DNA of 64,000 nucleotides from Alkalihalobacillus sp. LMS39 (GTDB lineage: Bacteria > Bacillota > Bacilli > Bacillales > Bacillaceae_F): positions 3,286,001 to 3,350,000 of the forward strand of contig NZ_CP093300.1 of assembly GCF_022812285.1 (NCBI RefSeq), given 5' to 3'. The position numbers were made by a program, and so were the translations under genes. The notes beneath the pieces are model-generated. The model was not told the origin of the DNA. It made no database searches and was given only the letters and a program-made list of their open reading frames with translations. This document shows, one piece after another, positions 49,033 through 58,286 of the stretch. Within the stretch, counting starts at the first letter, position 1, and every line of letters begins with the position of its first letter.

Positions 49033-49754
49033 TATGATTTCCCCCTAACTACTGTTCCAATTTCTTCACCTAACACGGCCCGCTTAATATTTCCTTCTTC
49101 CATAATTGAGAATACAATGAGCGGTATATTATTGTCCATACATAACGAAGAAGCTGTTGTATCCATCACAGCAAGTCCTTCTTTTAAAACATCTAAATAG
49201 GTAATGGATTGATATTTTTTTGCATTTGCATCAACAGACGGGTCAGCGCTGTATACACCATCGACTTTATTTTTAGCCATTAAAATGACTTCCGCTTCTA
49301 TTTCAGCAGCCCGAAGTGCAGCGGTTGTGTCTGTTGAAAAATATGGATTTCCAGTTCCTGCGGCAAAAATAACAACTCGTTTCTTTTCTAAATGACGAAT
49401 GGCTCTTCTACGAATATAAGGCTCAGCTACTTGTCTCATTTCAATTGATGTTTGTACACGAGATTGTACATCCAAGTTTTCCAGGCTATCTTGAAGCGCA
49501 AGTGAGTTCATGACAGTGGCTAACATTCCCATATAATCGGCTGTTGCACGGTCCATCCCTTTTGCGCTACCAGCCATTCCACGCCAAATATTTCCACCGC
49601 CAACAACAACAGCTACTTCCACTTCTAATTCAACAATCTCTTTAATTTGTGATGCAATGGATTGAATGACGACCGGGTCAATTCCGTATCCTAACTCTCC
49701 TGCTAACGCTTCTCCACTTAGTTTTAAGACAACTCGATTATATTTCTTGCTCAT
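49032..49754 (-). CDS. pyrH: Uridylate kinase
   Basis: Bacterial UMP kinase of the amino-acid-kinase fold, 240 residues. The nucleotide loop is [10 protein letters not shown], and [11 protein letters not shown] and [17 protein letters not shown] are typical. The start at 49754 has GGAGGT 4 nt upstream; an earlier ATG overlaps it. It is separated from tsf by a terminator and forms pyrH-frr. Confidence 0.97.
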   Translation of the reverse strand: MSKKYNRVVLKLSGEALAGELGYGIDPVVIQSIASQIKEIVELEVEVAVVVGGGNIWRGMAGSAKGMDRATADYMGMLATVMNSLALQDSLENLDVQSRVQTSIEMRQVAEPYIRRRAIRHLEKKRVVIFAAGTGNPYFSTDTTAALRAAEIEAEVILMAKNKVDGVYSADPSVDANAKKYQSITYLDVLKEGLAVMDTTASSLCMDNNIPLIVFSIMEEGNIKRAVLGEEIGTVVRGKS

Positions 49755-49825
49755 CGCAACCTCCATTTACCATTCTATGATCCTGATATGTAAGCGAGTT
49801 ATTTGTATAGTGCTTTTTTAAAAAG

Positions 49826-49846
49826 AGGGAACACGTTGTGCTCCCT
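49826..49846 (-). terminator. Terminator between tsf and pyrH
   Basis: The stem AGGGAGCAC/GTGTTCCCT is followed by CTTTTTAAA on the minus strand, 17 bp past the tsf stop. Confidence 0.8.
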
Positions 49847-49862
49847 TGTATCCATACACTCA

Positions 49863-50747
49863 TTATTTCTTTACTTGAGACATTACTTCTTCAGCAAAGT
49901 TATCTTCACGTTTTTCCATTCCTTCGCCAACTTCATAACGAACAAATGATTTTACTTCTCCGCCTTTGTTTTTAACGTATTTTCCAACCTTTTGATCACC
50001 ATCTTTAACAAATGGTTGGTCAACTAAACATACTTGTTCGAAAAATTTGCTTAAACGGCCTTCTACCATTTTTTCAACAATGTTTGCTGGTTTTCCTTCG
50101 TTTAATGCTTGTTGCTTTAATACTTCACGCTCACGGTCAACTTCGTCACCTGGAACACCATCACGATTGACATAAACAGGTTTGATCGCTGCAATGTGCA
50201 TCGCTACATCTTTAGCAAGCTCTTCATCAGTATTTCCAGCAATGACTGTTAATACACCAATTCTTCCACCCATGTGGAGGTAAGAACCAAATGCATCGTT
50301 ATCTGTTTTTTCAACAACTTCAAAACGACGTAATGAAATTTTTTCACCAATTTTTGCAATTTGGCCATTAACGTATTCCTCAACTGACGTTGAACCACCT
50401 TGGAAAGGTTGTGCTAAAGCATCTTCAACTGTTGCAGGGTTTTGTTCAAGAACATGTTTCGCTAAGTCAGCTACTAAGTTTTTAAAGTTTTCATTTTTAG
50501 CAACAAAATCTGTTTCTGAGTTCACTTCAACAATAACAGCTTTGTTTCCACTTTGTTCAACATAAGAAAGACCTTCTGCTGCAACACGGTCTGCTTTTTT
50601 CGCTGCACTTGCAATTCCTTTTTCACGTAAGAAATCAACTGCTTTTTCCATGTCACCATTTGTTTCTGTTAATGCTTTTTTGCAGTCCATCATCCCTGCA
50701 CCTGTTTTTTCACGTAATTCTTTAACCATACTTGCTGTAACTGCCAT
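49863..50747 (-). CDS. tsf: Elongation factor Ts
   Basis: Nucleotide exchange factor for EF-Tu, 294 residues. The N-terminal UBA-like domain has [19 protein letters not shown], and [17 protein letters not shown] marks the core. The start at 50747 (MAVTAS) has AGGAGG upstream; the longer open frame is not used. It follows rpsB with an attenuator-like hairpin between. Confidence 0.98.
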   Translation of the reverse strand: MAVTASMVKELREKTGAGMMDCKKALTETNGDMEKAVDFLREKGIASAAKKADRVAAEGLSYVEQSGNKAVIVEVNSETDFVAKNENFKNLVADLAKHVLEQNPATVEDALAQPFQGGSTSVEEYVNGQIAKIGEKISLRRFEVVEKTDNDAFGSYLHMGGRIGVLTVIAGNTDEELAKDVAMHIAAIKPVYVNRDGVPGDEVDREREVLKQQALNEGKPANIVEKMVEGRLSKFFEQVCLVDQPFVKDGDQKVGKYVKNKGGEVKSFVRYEVGEGMEKREDNFAEEVMSQVKK

Positions 50748-50791
50748 TTTTATTTCCTCCTTTAGTTTATATGTATTATTTTCGTGTAAAA

Positions 50792-50827
50792 AAGAGTGAT
50801 AAAAGGGCAACCCCCTTTACCACCCTT
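50792..50827 (-). terminator. Hairpin between rpsB and tsf
   Basis: A 15-bp imperfect stem (AAGGGTGGTAAAGGG pairing with CCCTTTTATCACTCTT) is followed by TTTTAC on the minus strand. It probably lowers tsf relative to rpsB rather than fully separating them. Confidence 0.7.
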
Positions 50828-50843
50828 GTGTGAGCAAATGAAA

Positions 50844-51572
50844 TTATACGTTTGCTTCTTCTTCTGGAGCTTCCTCAACTTGCTGCTCTTCAGCAGAAGT
50901 TGCTTCAATGATAGCATCTGCCATTTTTCCAGTAAGAAGCTTCACAGCACGGATTGCATCATCATTACCAGGAATTACATAATCAACTTCGTCTGGATCA
51001 CAGTTTGTATCAACAATTGCAACGATTGGAATGTTCAATTTACGAGCTTCAGCAATCGCAATACGCTCTTTGCGTGGGTCAATAACAAATAATGCATCAG
51101 GAATTGATTTCATGTCTTTAATACCGCCTAAGAATTTCTCTAGACGATCCATTTCCTTTTTAAGAAGAATAACTTCTTTTTTAGGAAGGACATCAAATGT
51201 ACCATCTTCTTGCATTTTTTCAAGTTGCTTTAATCGAGAAATTCGCTTTTGAATTGTCTCAAAGTTTGTTAATGTACCACCTAACCAACGTTGGTTAATG
51301 AAGTAACCACCACAACGAGCTGCTTCCTCTTTAACAGAGTCTTGCGCTTGCTTTTTCGTTCCTACAAAAAGAACTTTTCCGCCATCTTGCGCAATTTCTC
51401 TGACAAAATTGTAAGCTTCCTCAACTTTTTTGACTGTTTTTTGTAAGTCAATGATATAAATTCCGTTTCTTTCTGTGAAGATGTAGCGATCCATTTTTGG
51501 GTTCCAACGACGAGTTTGATGTCCGAAGTGTACCCCAGCTTCTAGTAATTGTTTCATGGAAATAACTGCCAC
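50844..51572 (-). CDS. rpsB: 30S ribosomal protein S2
   Basis: 242 residues ([26 protein letters not shown]), with an acidic Glu-rich C-terminal tail ([15 protein letters not shown]). The start codon is GTG at 51572, with AAAGGAGG 8 nt upstream. Its own promoter and structured leader precede it. Confidence 0.98.
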   Translation of the reverse strand: MAVISMKQLLEAGVHFGHQTRRWNPKMDRYIFTERNGIYIIDLQKTVKKVEEAYNFVREIAQDGGKVLFVGTKKQAQDSVKEEAARCGGYFINQRWLGGTLTNFETIQKRISRLKQLEKMQEDGTFDVLPKKEVILLKKEMDRLEKFLGGIKDMKSIPDALFVIDPRKERIAIAEARKLNIPIVAIVDTNCDPDEVDYVIPGNDDAIRAVKLLTGKMADAIIEATSAEEQQVEEAPEEEANV

Positions 51573-51680
51573 ATCCAACACCTCCTTTTGGTTTTTTTGT
51601 CCTCCGCTCTCCTCATCTTTAAGTAAAACTACATTGTAGCACCATTACTTAAATTAGAAAGCGTGTGTGATTTAACACCG
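51573..51680 (-). ncRNA. Structured rpsB leader
   Basis: The ~100-nt leader contains a long stem TTTAAGTAA/TTACTTAAA enclosing a small CTACA/TGTAG hairpin, plus an upstream GTG/CAC stem. Position suggests autoregulation by S2; the sequence alone does not prove it. Confidence 0.4.
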
Positions 51681-51686
51681 TGAATT

Positions 51687-51715
51687 AATATACCATACTG
51701 AAAAAAGGATAGCAA
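51687..51715 (-). promoter_or_regulatory. Promoter of rpsB
   Basis: The -35 box TTGCTA (51710-51715), a 17-bp spacer and the -10 box TATATT (51687-51692), preceded by extended TGG, lie just past the swrB-like stop. Confidence 0.7.
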
Positions 51716-51729
51716 GTAACAAACGACAA

Positions 51730-52209
51730 TTATTGATTAAATTTTAACATTAACTCTACTTCTACTTTACCTAATTGTAGTTTTTTCGCTATTTCTTCCG
51801 CTTTCCAACCTTGCTTAGCAAGAGCAAGAACTTTTGCTGTATCCGACTGTTCATAGATTTCTTCTTGTTTCTCTTCCTCAATGACTGGTGGTGTATAACC
51901 TTCGTAGCGTGCTTTCGGCGTTGTCGGGACAACGCGAGTCGGAGTCTGTTCCTTATATATATTTTGATTATATGATGGCGTTACCATTTCAGCTTGTCGA
52001 GTCGACACCGCTCGTAATTGCTGAGCTAGTTTCTCATTTTCTTCCTTCATCTCTGTCGTATAAGCAATAAGTAGGTCTTCAATTTCTTGTTTTACTTTTT
52101 CACTGTCTATTGGCGATTCTTTTGCGTTTAGTTTCTGAATTAACGTAATGATCCATAGAATTGTAAATAAATGAACAATGAAACTTATCGTTAATAAATA
52201 GGCTGTCAT
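51730..52209 (-). CDS. SwrB/YlxL-like membrane protein
   Basis: A 159-residue protein with an N-terminal membrane helix (about 4-24), a coiled-coil-like charged segment (30-75) and a C-terminal helix-turn-like stretch VLALAKQGWKAEEIAKKLQLGKVEVELML. Length, topology and place between the sigD region and rpsB match B. subtilis SwrB, which promotes flagellar export assembly with FliP. Sequence similarity is modest, so I leave the symbol open. Last gene of the flagellar operon. Confidence 0.75.
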   Translation of the reverse strand: MTAYLLTISFIVHLFTILWIITLIQKLNAKESPIDSEKVKQEIEDLLIAYTTEMKEENEKLAQQLRAVSTRQAEMVTPSYNQNIYKEQTPTRVVPTTPKARYEGYTPPVIEEEKQEEIYEQSDTAKVLALAKQGWKAEEIAKKLQLGKVEVELMLKFNQ

Positions 52210-52221
52210 GTCTTCCCTCCT

Positions 52222-52524
52222 TTACCCAGAAAAATCAATAAATTGTCCTTTAAAAGGATGAGAAGCCTTTGTTTTTTCAGTTTCTTTTTTCTTTTTGTTT
52301 TGCTTTTTCTTTCCATTACCATTAGAGCCTTCCCCGTTATTCGAAGCTTTCGCACTTTCATCTGACTGATTTACTTGTTGTCGTTTGTTATCGGCTTCTT
52401 TTTTCGTCTCTTGGCTAATGACATCTTGAGCAACTTGACCTCGCTGTTGTAATTGCTCTTGAATTTTCCCAGCATCTTGTGTTCTAGGAACTCCTATTTG
52501 TACTTCTACTGGCCTAATACTCAT
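52222..52524 (-). CDS. Hypothetical Lys/Gln-rich protein in the flagellar operon
   Basis: A 100-residue hydrophilic protein I cannot assign. It begins MSIRPVEVQIGVPRTQDAGK, then a Gln-rich helix (20-55), a Ser/Asn/Gly-Lys-rich disordered part (55-85) and a distinct C-terminal HPFKGQFIDFSG. No signal peptide or membrane segment is seen. It lies 46 bp after the FapA-like gene and 12 bp before the SwrB-like gene, so it is probably cotranscribed with sigD. The ordered ends suggest conserved binding motifs (inference). Confidence 0.8.
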   Translation of the reverse strand: MSIRPVEVQIGVPRTQDAGKIQEQLQQRGQVAQDVISQETKKEADNKRQQVNQSDESAKASNNGEGSNGNGKKKQNKKKKETEKTKASHPFKGQFIDFSG

Positions 52525-52570
52525 ACGCTCACACCTCTATTTCGAGAATAAAGAGTCCAATAAGTGAACA

Positions 52571-53971
52571 CTACAAAGGAAGAAGTTTAATTTCTCCATC
52601 GACCAATGCGAGTTTAACATATTGGTGAGGTGACTTTATTTTTCTGCGATATTTTCCGAACGTAACAGACACATTAGGAAATATCGTCTTTTTCACCGTA
52701 AGTGAACCAAACTCATTATCTTCTTTGTTCTCTATCATGTCTTCTAACTCTTCTTTTGCATCCTGTAATGTTTGCTCTGTTTGCACGATTGTATTCCGAA
52801 CTCGCAACTTCATGATCCGCTCATTCGGAGCCAATACCATTCCTGCCTTTTCTTTCGCCGCAAACGCATCGAGGAGCTTTCCTAACTTTTCTAATTCATC
52901 AGACGCCTTTTTCACTGCCTCTTGCAATGTTTTCTCTTTTTCAAGGGTGGATTGGTCAACACCAATAAAAAGGGCTGTTTTTGAATGCATTGAATTGCCA
53001 ATTTCTACAGCGTGAATACCTTTTCCTGCTGATAATTGTCCCCCGACAATACTTCCTTTTCCTTTTTCACAAAAAATCGTTCCCCCAACAGAACAGCGAC
53101 TATGTAATATCGCTTGACCGACATGTAAATCCCCACCAACATTTACGTTTGCCTGATTAATAAATGTCGTATGTAAGTCTTGTTCTGCTCTTATATTGCC
53201 ACTATCCTGCGCAACAATACCAGCTGTCACAAAAATGGAACCACCGGCTTCAAGAATGGCCCCTTCGACCGTCCCATAAATACGAATATCTCCTTTTGCA
53301 CTGACGGTAAAACCAGTCGGAACATTTCCTCTGATGGTCACATTTCCAACAAAGGAGATATTTCCTGTTTTCATGTTAACGTCACCATTTACTTCGTAAT
53401 TCGGGTAAACATGAATGAGCTTTTTTTCGACAGATACTTGTCCATCAACTAGTGAAAAAAGCTTGAGCCCATCCTCACTTATTCTCGTATTTTTCCCTGG
53501 TCTAATTTGAATATCTTTTCCTGGCTTTTGCTCTATTTTCTCTCCTAGCACATTCATTCCTGGCATTCCAGCGGTTGCTTCTATTTTCTCTCCTACTAAA
53601 TCCCCTTCAGAAACAATGGGGATGTCAATCACTTGCTTTAAATCAACCGTTTGATTTCCAAGTACTTTTTGTCCCTGGTCTTTTTTAAACTGAACCGGTA
53701 GCAGATAGGCTTTTTCCCCGTTTATAGGGGGCTTTCCTTCTGCTACAACGATAGGTAAGTTATTCGTCTGTGGATCTTCAATATAAGATATAACATGGTG
53801 TTCCTGTACTCCATAAACTACGCCTTGCTCTTTCAGAAATTCAAGAAGCTGCTCTACTGTCGTCATGTTTTCTGTTTCGAGCTCTTCTTCTCTTCTTGGT
53901 TTTTCCACAAGTGTCGCGGTCATCCCGTCTTTTGATATTTGAATTTCATATCGTTCCGATACGTCTACCAT
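52571..53971 (-). CDS. FapA/DUF342 family protein
   Basis: A 466-residue protein of the DUF342 (FapA) family. An N-terminal mixed domain (to about 165) leads to a beta-helix of repeated short strands (about 170-330, VNGDVNMKTGNISFVGNVTIRG..., GTVEGAILEAGGSIFVTAGI) and a C-terminal coiled coil (about 350-430). Start options are ATG 53971 (chosen) or TTG 54019. Family members act in polymer or surface assembly regulation in some bacteria; here only the genomic link to motility is visible, since it directly follows sigD. Confidence 0.85.
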   Translation of the reverse strand: MVDVSERYEIQISKDGMTATLVEKPRREEELETENMTTVEQLLEFLKEQGVVYGVQEHHVISYIEDPQTNNLPIVVAEGKPPINGEKAYLLPVQFKKDQGQKVLGNQTVDLKQVIDIPIVSEGDLVGEKIEATAGMPGMNVLGEKIEQKPGKDIQIRPGKNTRISEDGLKLFSLVDGQVSVEKKLIHVYPNYEVNGDVNMKTGNISFVGNVTIRGNVPTGFTVSAKGDIRIYGTVEGAILEAGGSIFVTAGIVAQDSGNIRAEQDLHTTFINQANVNVGGDLHVGQAILHSRCSVGGTIFCEKGKGSIVGGQLSAGKGIHAVEIGNSMHSKTALFIGVDQSTLEKEKTLQEAVKKASDELEKLGKLLDAFAAKEKAGMVLAPNERIMKLRVRNTIVQTEQTLQDAKEELEDMIENKEDNEFGSLTVKKTIFPNVSVTFGKYRRKIKSPHQYVKLALVDGEIKLLPL

Positions 53972-54036
53972 TAGCCTCAAACCCTTTCTTGTCCATTCGG
54001 CTGCAATAGGTTCAAACAAAAACTATTGCGTGCCTT

Positions 54037-54801
54037 CTACTTCGATAATGCTTGTTGTAACCTGAACAAGGCTTTAGAGTGGATTTGGGATATTCTAGAT
54101 GTAGACAACTCCATGACTTGTCCAATTTCTGTTAATGTTAATTCTTCAAAATAGAACAATGTAACGACAAGTTGTTCTTTTTCATTTAAGCATGAAATCA
54201 CATCAGCAACTTCTTTCTTCATCGCTTCAAACATTATCGATTCTTCTGGTGTTTTTGTTTGAGTATCGACAATCGTTGCTGTATATGTTTCTTCACGCTC
54301 AGAATCATTTGTTTGCTCATCCATTGATAATAAATTTGCATGGAAACTCTCAGAGATGATTTGTACGACGTCATCTTCGGATAGTCCTAGTTCCCTTGCA
54401 ACTTCAGATGCTTGAACGAAACGACCATGTTCTTGCTCTAATTTTTCAATTGTTGCATCGACTTTCTTTGCTTTTTCACGTAAGGACCTTGGTAACCAAT
54501 CTTCTTTACGTAAACCATCAATGATAGCGCCACGAATTCGGAAAGAAGCATACGTATCAAATTTCAAATCTCTTTTCGTATCAAACTTCTCAAGGGCATC
54601 ATAGAGCCCAAGCATTCCATGACTCATTAAATCTTCTCTATTAACATTTCGAGGTAATCCGACAGAAATCCTGCTTACATGATAAGTAACAAGAGGCATA
54701 TAAATACGAATGAGGGAATCCGCTGCTTCCGGACAACGGTCTTCGATCCATTTATCCCAAATCTTTTCTTCCTCGGTGCGTGTCATTGTATTAGCCATCA
54801 T
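54037..54801 (-). CDS. sigD: RNA polymerase sigma factor SigD (sigma-28, FliA type)
   Basis: Directs transcription of late flagellar, chemotaxis and autolysin genes. It has 254 residues. Region 2 is LVTYHVSRISVGLPRNVNREDLMSHGMLGLYDALEKFD, and region 4 ends with LTEIGQVMELSTSRISQIHSKALFRLQ. A strong GAGGAGG precedes two tandem ATG codons (54801, 54798). The start overlaps the upstream membrane-protein stop. Confidence 0.98.
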   Translation of the reverse strand: MMANTMTRTEEEKIWDKWIEDRCPEAADSLIRIYMPLVTYHVSRISVGLPRNVNREDLMSHGMLGLYDALEKFDTKRDLKFDTYASFRIRGAIIDGLRKEDWLPRSLREKAKKVDATIEKLEQEHGRFVQASEVARELGLSEDDVVQIISESFHANLLSMDEQTNDSEREETYTATIVDTQTKTPEESIMFEAMKKEVADVISCLNEKEQLVVTLFYFEELTLTEIGQVMELSTSRISQIHSKALFRLQQALSK

Positions 54802-55130
54802 TTTACCTCCTCATCCTCAAGTAAGTCTTTAATATATTGTGCAGTTGCTTCTTCATCTATTGGTGTATCCATTGAATTTTCTTGTTCTTTTTCTTCCACA
54901 CTTCCAAAATCTATTGTTGCGCTCGTTTCTTCTAGTGCCGTTTGTTTATTCGTCAAAGTTACATACCCCCAAATAAATCGAAATAGGAACGTGATAAAAA
55001 AGAAACCAACTCCAGCCACCGTTGCCCGAATAACAGATGTTTGCATTAAATTTTGTGTGATAGAACTAGTAAAAACAATTATAAAAGCTATGAGAGCGAT
55101 ATAAACGTTTAAAACAATAGAGCCGTACAT
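54798..55130 (-). CDS. Small two-helix membrane protein between cheD and sigD
   Basis: A 110-residue protein I do not recognise. Membrane helices lie at about 8-25 and 35-57, then a strongly acidic cytoplasmic tail (about 65-110). It overlaps the cheD stop by one base and sigD by four, so translation is coupled on both sides. B. subtilis has no gene here. Function is not predicted. Confidence 0.82.
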   Translation of the reverse strand: MYGSIVLNVYIALIAFIIVFTSSITQNLMQTSVIRATVAGVGFFFITFLFRFIWGYVTLTNKQTALEETSATIDFGSVEEKEQENSMDTPIDEEATAQYIKDLLEDEEVK

Positions 55131-55618
55131 TATATTTCTTTTACTCCTAGATTTACTGTTCGGACCATTAGCTTTTTCGTTATCGGATTAAACTCAATTG
55201 TTCGACCACTGTTCCCTCCAACATCTTCCGCCAAGATGGCAATACTAAGCTGTTCGAGTTGTTTTTTTACCGCTTCTACATTCCGTGGACCTATTCGCAT
55301 CAAATCTGAAGTTGAAGAAAACTGAAACATTTGCGCTCCACCGGCTATTTTCGACTTTAACAACCTTTTATTTACCCCTTCTCTTTCAAGTCTTGATACA
55401 AGTTCAACAATCGCTGTATCTGCATACTTTGCAATATTAACCGTCCCCGCTTTTCCTTGGGTCGAATCCGGCAGCATGATATGAGCCATTCCAGACACAT
55501 TCGTATAATCATCATAAATGATGACTCCTACACACGATCCTAAACCAGCTGTTCGGATTGTATTCGGAGGTTTAACGATATTCAAATCGGCCATTCCGAC
55601 TTTAATTATGTTCGTCAT
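55130..55618 (-). CDS. cheD: Chemoreceptor glutamine deamidase CheD
   Basis: Deamidates receptor glutamines and stimulates CheC. It has about 162 residues. The catalytic Cys lies in GLGSCVGVIIYDD and the His in SGMAHIMLPDS. The start is ambiguous because the gene overlaps the cheC 3' end: ATG 55618 is chosen (GGGTG 9 nt upstream), ATG 55624 is close. The long open frame to 55690 is a cheC shadow. Confidence 0.96.
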   Translation of the reverse strand: MTNIIKVGMADLNIVKPPNTIRTAGLGSCVGVIIYDDYTNVSGMAHIMLPDSTQGKAGTVNIAKYADTAIVELVSRLEREGVNKRLLKSKIAGGAQMFQFSSTSDLMRIGPRNVEAVKKQLEQLSIAILAEDVGGNSGRTIEFNPITKKLMVRTVNLGVKEI

Positions 55619-56249
55619 CGACATCGACACCCAATGCATTGAAAATTTTCGAAAATGAATCCGGGTCAGGAAGTAAGAAAAAATGGCCATTAGAGTGTTC
55701 CGACTTCCTATTTAATTCTGTTATTTCTGTATCAATTACAATGGCATAATCACCAATTTGAGAAAGTTCAATAAGTCCGTAACTTAAGATGGCTCCCGCC
55801 ATATCAATACTTAATGCTGGCACTGACGGCTGCAAATTTAATTTCGTAAAATCGGAAAGTGCTGATAAATACGATCCTGCCAATATATTTCCAACTTCTT
55901 GGAAAGCAGACAATCCGATTTCTTCATACGGTGGGCTTGATAATTGAAATGTATCATCACCTACTAATCTATGAATCAATTGTTCTGCTTCATCAATCGG
56001 AACTAAAAAGAACATATTGCCTGGCGCATCACCTTCCAACCGTAAAAAAATCGCAGCTACAACCGTATCGGTTCCTCCAACTAATTCTGTTATTTCTTGA
56101 AATGATACAATCCGGACAGAAGGCACTTTCATTTCTATAAATTTATTAAGTAATTTTGATAATGCGGTTGCCGCATTTCCCGCACCAATATTACCTACCT
56201 CTTTAAGTACATCTAAATGATAGGGCGTAATTTTTTCGATAAAACTCAT
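55602..56249 (-). CDS. cheC: CheY-P phosphatase CheC
   Basis: Removes phosphate from CheY-P and partners with CheD. It has 215 residues and two pseudo-symmetric active-site helices: VLKEVGNIGAGNAATAL (15-31) and AFQEVGNILAGSYLSAL (about 114-130), each with the E-x2-N signature. It lies 34 bp after cheB; the cheA and cheW genes normally between them are absent. Confidence 0.97.
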   Translation of the reverse strand: MSFIEKITPYHLDVLKEVGNIGAGNAATALSKLLNKFIEMKVPSVRIVSFQEITELVGGTDTVVAAIFLRLEGDAPGNMFFLVPIDEAEQLIHRLVGDDTFQLSSPPYEEIGLSAFQEVGNILAGSYLSALSDFTKLNLQPSVPALSIDMAGAILSYGLIELSQIGDYAIVIDTEITELNRKSEHSNGHFFLLPDPDSFSKIFNALGVDVDDEHN

Positions 56250-56283
56250 TGTTCTCCCCTCACCTTACATTCATAATTTTATC

Positions 56284-57360
56284 TTATGCAAATGCATTAA
56301 TTTTCGCTGCGATATCGCCTAAATCAACGACTTCGTCGACATTTTTTGAAAGAATAGCTGCTTTTGGCATTCCAAATACAATCGATGTTTCTTCTGACTC
56401 TGCCACTGCATAACAGTTGCCGGCCTTTTTTAACTCATGCAACCCTTCTGTGCCATCTGAGCCCATTCCCGTCATGATGACTGCCATTTTCGTAAGATGA
56501 GGGATTGTTGCTACTGATTCATACATAACATCAACAGATGGACGATGCCCACGCCGAACTTCGGATTCATCAAGAACGATAGAAATGGTTGAACCTTTTT
56601 TCTCAAGCTTCATGTGTTTCCCCCCAGGAGCTATATAAGCTGTTCCATTTTGCAGTGTATCTTGATGCTCTGCTTCTTTTACTGTAATACTTGATAATGA
56701 ATTTAATCGAGTCGCTAATGACTTTGTAAATCCAGCTGGCATATGTTGCACAATTAAAATCGGGGCAGCGATATTCGCTTTAATTTGTTTTAACACTTGT
56801 TGCAATGCTTTTGGTCCACCTGTTGATGTACCGATTGCAATGATTTTTTGTAATCCTGATTGGAATGTTTCGAGTTGATGTTTCACCGGAGCTATCACTT
56901 CGGTTTTCGGTCGATTCTTTACACTATTTGTTTTCGTCAATCGTTTCATATCAATTGTAGAGGCAAGGACGACTTTTTCAATCAACACATTTTTTATTTT
57001 GTGTAAATCTAATGAGATTGATCCTGATGTTTTCGTAATAAAATCTACCGCTCCTAAATCCATTGCAAGTAACGTGTTTTCAGCTCCCGCTTTCGTTGTA
57101 CTACTGACCATAACAACAGGTAGCGGATTTTTCCCCATAATTTCCTTTAACGTTGCTAACCCATCCATAACAGGCATTTCGACATCGAGAGTAATGACAT
57201 CTGGTTGATGTTCCGCTATTTTCTTTAAAGCGTCCGCTCCATTACGGGCGGTCGCTACAACTGTAATTCTTGAATCCTCTTCTAACAAATCTGAGATCAG
57301 CTTTCTCATAAATGCAGAATCATCTACAACAAGTACTTTTATTGCTTTTGTCACATGCAT
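56284..57360 (-). CDS. cheB: Receptor methylesterase CheB
   Basis: Response-regulator methylesterase, 358 residues. The receiver phosphorylation site is D59 (VITLDVEMPVMDG). The esterase catalytic Ser179 lies in GTSTGG, His in VQHMPAGF and Asp in MTGMGSDG. It lies 65 bp after flhG. Confidence 0.97.
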   Translation of the reverse strand: MHVTKAIKVLVVDDSAFMRKLISDLLEEDSRITVVATARNGADALKKIAEHQPDVITLDVEMPVMDGLATLKEIMGKNPLPVVMVSSTTKAGAENTLLAMDLGAVDFITKTSGSISLDLHKIKNVLIEKVVLASTIDMKRLTKTNSVKNRPKTEVIAPVKHQLETFQSGLQKIIAIGTSTGGPKALQQVLKQIKANIAAPILIVQHMPAGFTKSLATRLNSLSSITVKEAEHQDTLQNGTAYIAPGGKHMKLEKKGSTISIVLDESEVRRGHRPSVDVMYESVATIPHLTKMAVIMTGMGSDGTEGLHELKKAGNCYAVAESEETSIVFGMPKAAILSKNVDEVVDLGDIAAKINAFA

Positions 57361-57425
57361 CCCCTAACTTTCTGTAGTCCGTATTCGTTCTGTTTATGTT
57401 ATAAAGTATAGGAAAGACTTTCTAA

Positions 57426-58286
57426 TTACCCTTTTGCAAGAAGACCTTTTAATTTAGAAATAAATGACGGAAACAATACCGCTTCTTTTTTTGTCCGTTT
57501 ACCGATATAGGAAGCAACGATATTTGTAATGGCTTGGCTTGGTTTTGAGCGTGGGTCAAACAACAAAAATGGTTGCTGGTGTTTGACAGCTTTCACCACA
57601 ACTTTATCATTTGGAATCGTACCAAGAACGGAAATATCTTTTTGCAAAAACTGTTTTGCCACTCGTTTTAAATTCTCAGCGGTACTTTCCCCTTCGCTAT
57701 TTGTTTCGGCTCGATTGACAAGGAGCGAACAAGGCATAGATTCATCTTGCAGATGCATAAACTTAAGCATGGCATACGCATCAGTAATCGATGTTGGTTC
57801 TGGTGTTGTCACTATAATGGCTTCATTTGCCGCTAAAATGTATTGAATGCTATCTTCTGATACACCAGCACCCATATCAAAAAGGATATAGTCGTATTTT
57901 TTATAAAGCCCTTCAAGTTGTGAAATAAATCGTTCATACTTTTCCGGTGTTAGTTTAAATAATTTTGTAAAACCTGATCCTCCAGATACAAACGAAATGT
58001 TTTCTGGACCTGTTTCGATAATGTCCCAAATAGTCAATTCATTTTCAATCATATCGACGATGTTATAACGAGAAGAAACACCCATTAAAATATCGACATT
58101 AGCCATCCCAATATCTAAGTCAAACAACACTACTTTTTTTCCTGCTTTCGCTAATGCAATGGAGAAATTTAATGAAAAGTTTGATTTTCCTACTCCACCT
58201 TTGCCACTTACAATGGAAATTACTTTTGTGTCTTCTATGTCAGTGCTATCCATTAGTTTTCTTAAGCTTTGTGCTTGATCAGTCAT
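57426..58286 (-). CDS. flhG: Flagellar number regulator FlhG (YlxH)
   Basis: MinD/ParA-type ATPase of about 286 residues that stimulates FlhF and controls flagellar placement. The deviant Walker A is SGKGGVGKS and the Mg2+-binding VLFDLDIGMANVD region is intact. I choose ATG 58286 (GAGGG 8 nt upstream) over ATG 58292. It overlaps flhF. Confidence 0.95.
   Translation of the reverse strand: MTDQAQSLRKLMDSTDIEDTKVISIVSGKGGVGKSNFSLNFSIALAKAGKKVVLFDLDIGMANVDILMGVSSRYNIVDMIENELTIWDIIETGPENISFVSGGSGFTKLFKLTPEKYERFISQLEGLYKKYDYILFDMGAGVSEDSIQYILAANEAIIVTTPEPTSITDAYAMLKFMHLQDESMPCSLLVNRAETNSEGESTAENLKRVAKQFLQKDISVLGTIPNDKVVVKAVKHQQPFLLFDPRSKPSQAITNIVASYIGKRTKKEAVLFPSFISKLKGLLAKG

Noticed and set aside
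55130-55690. cheD starting at 55690
   Set aside because: The first 22 codons translate the other frame of the cheC 3' end and do not resemble CheD; the homologous part begins near 55624/55618.
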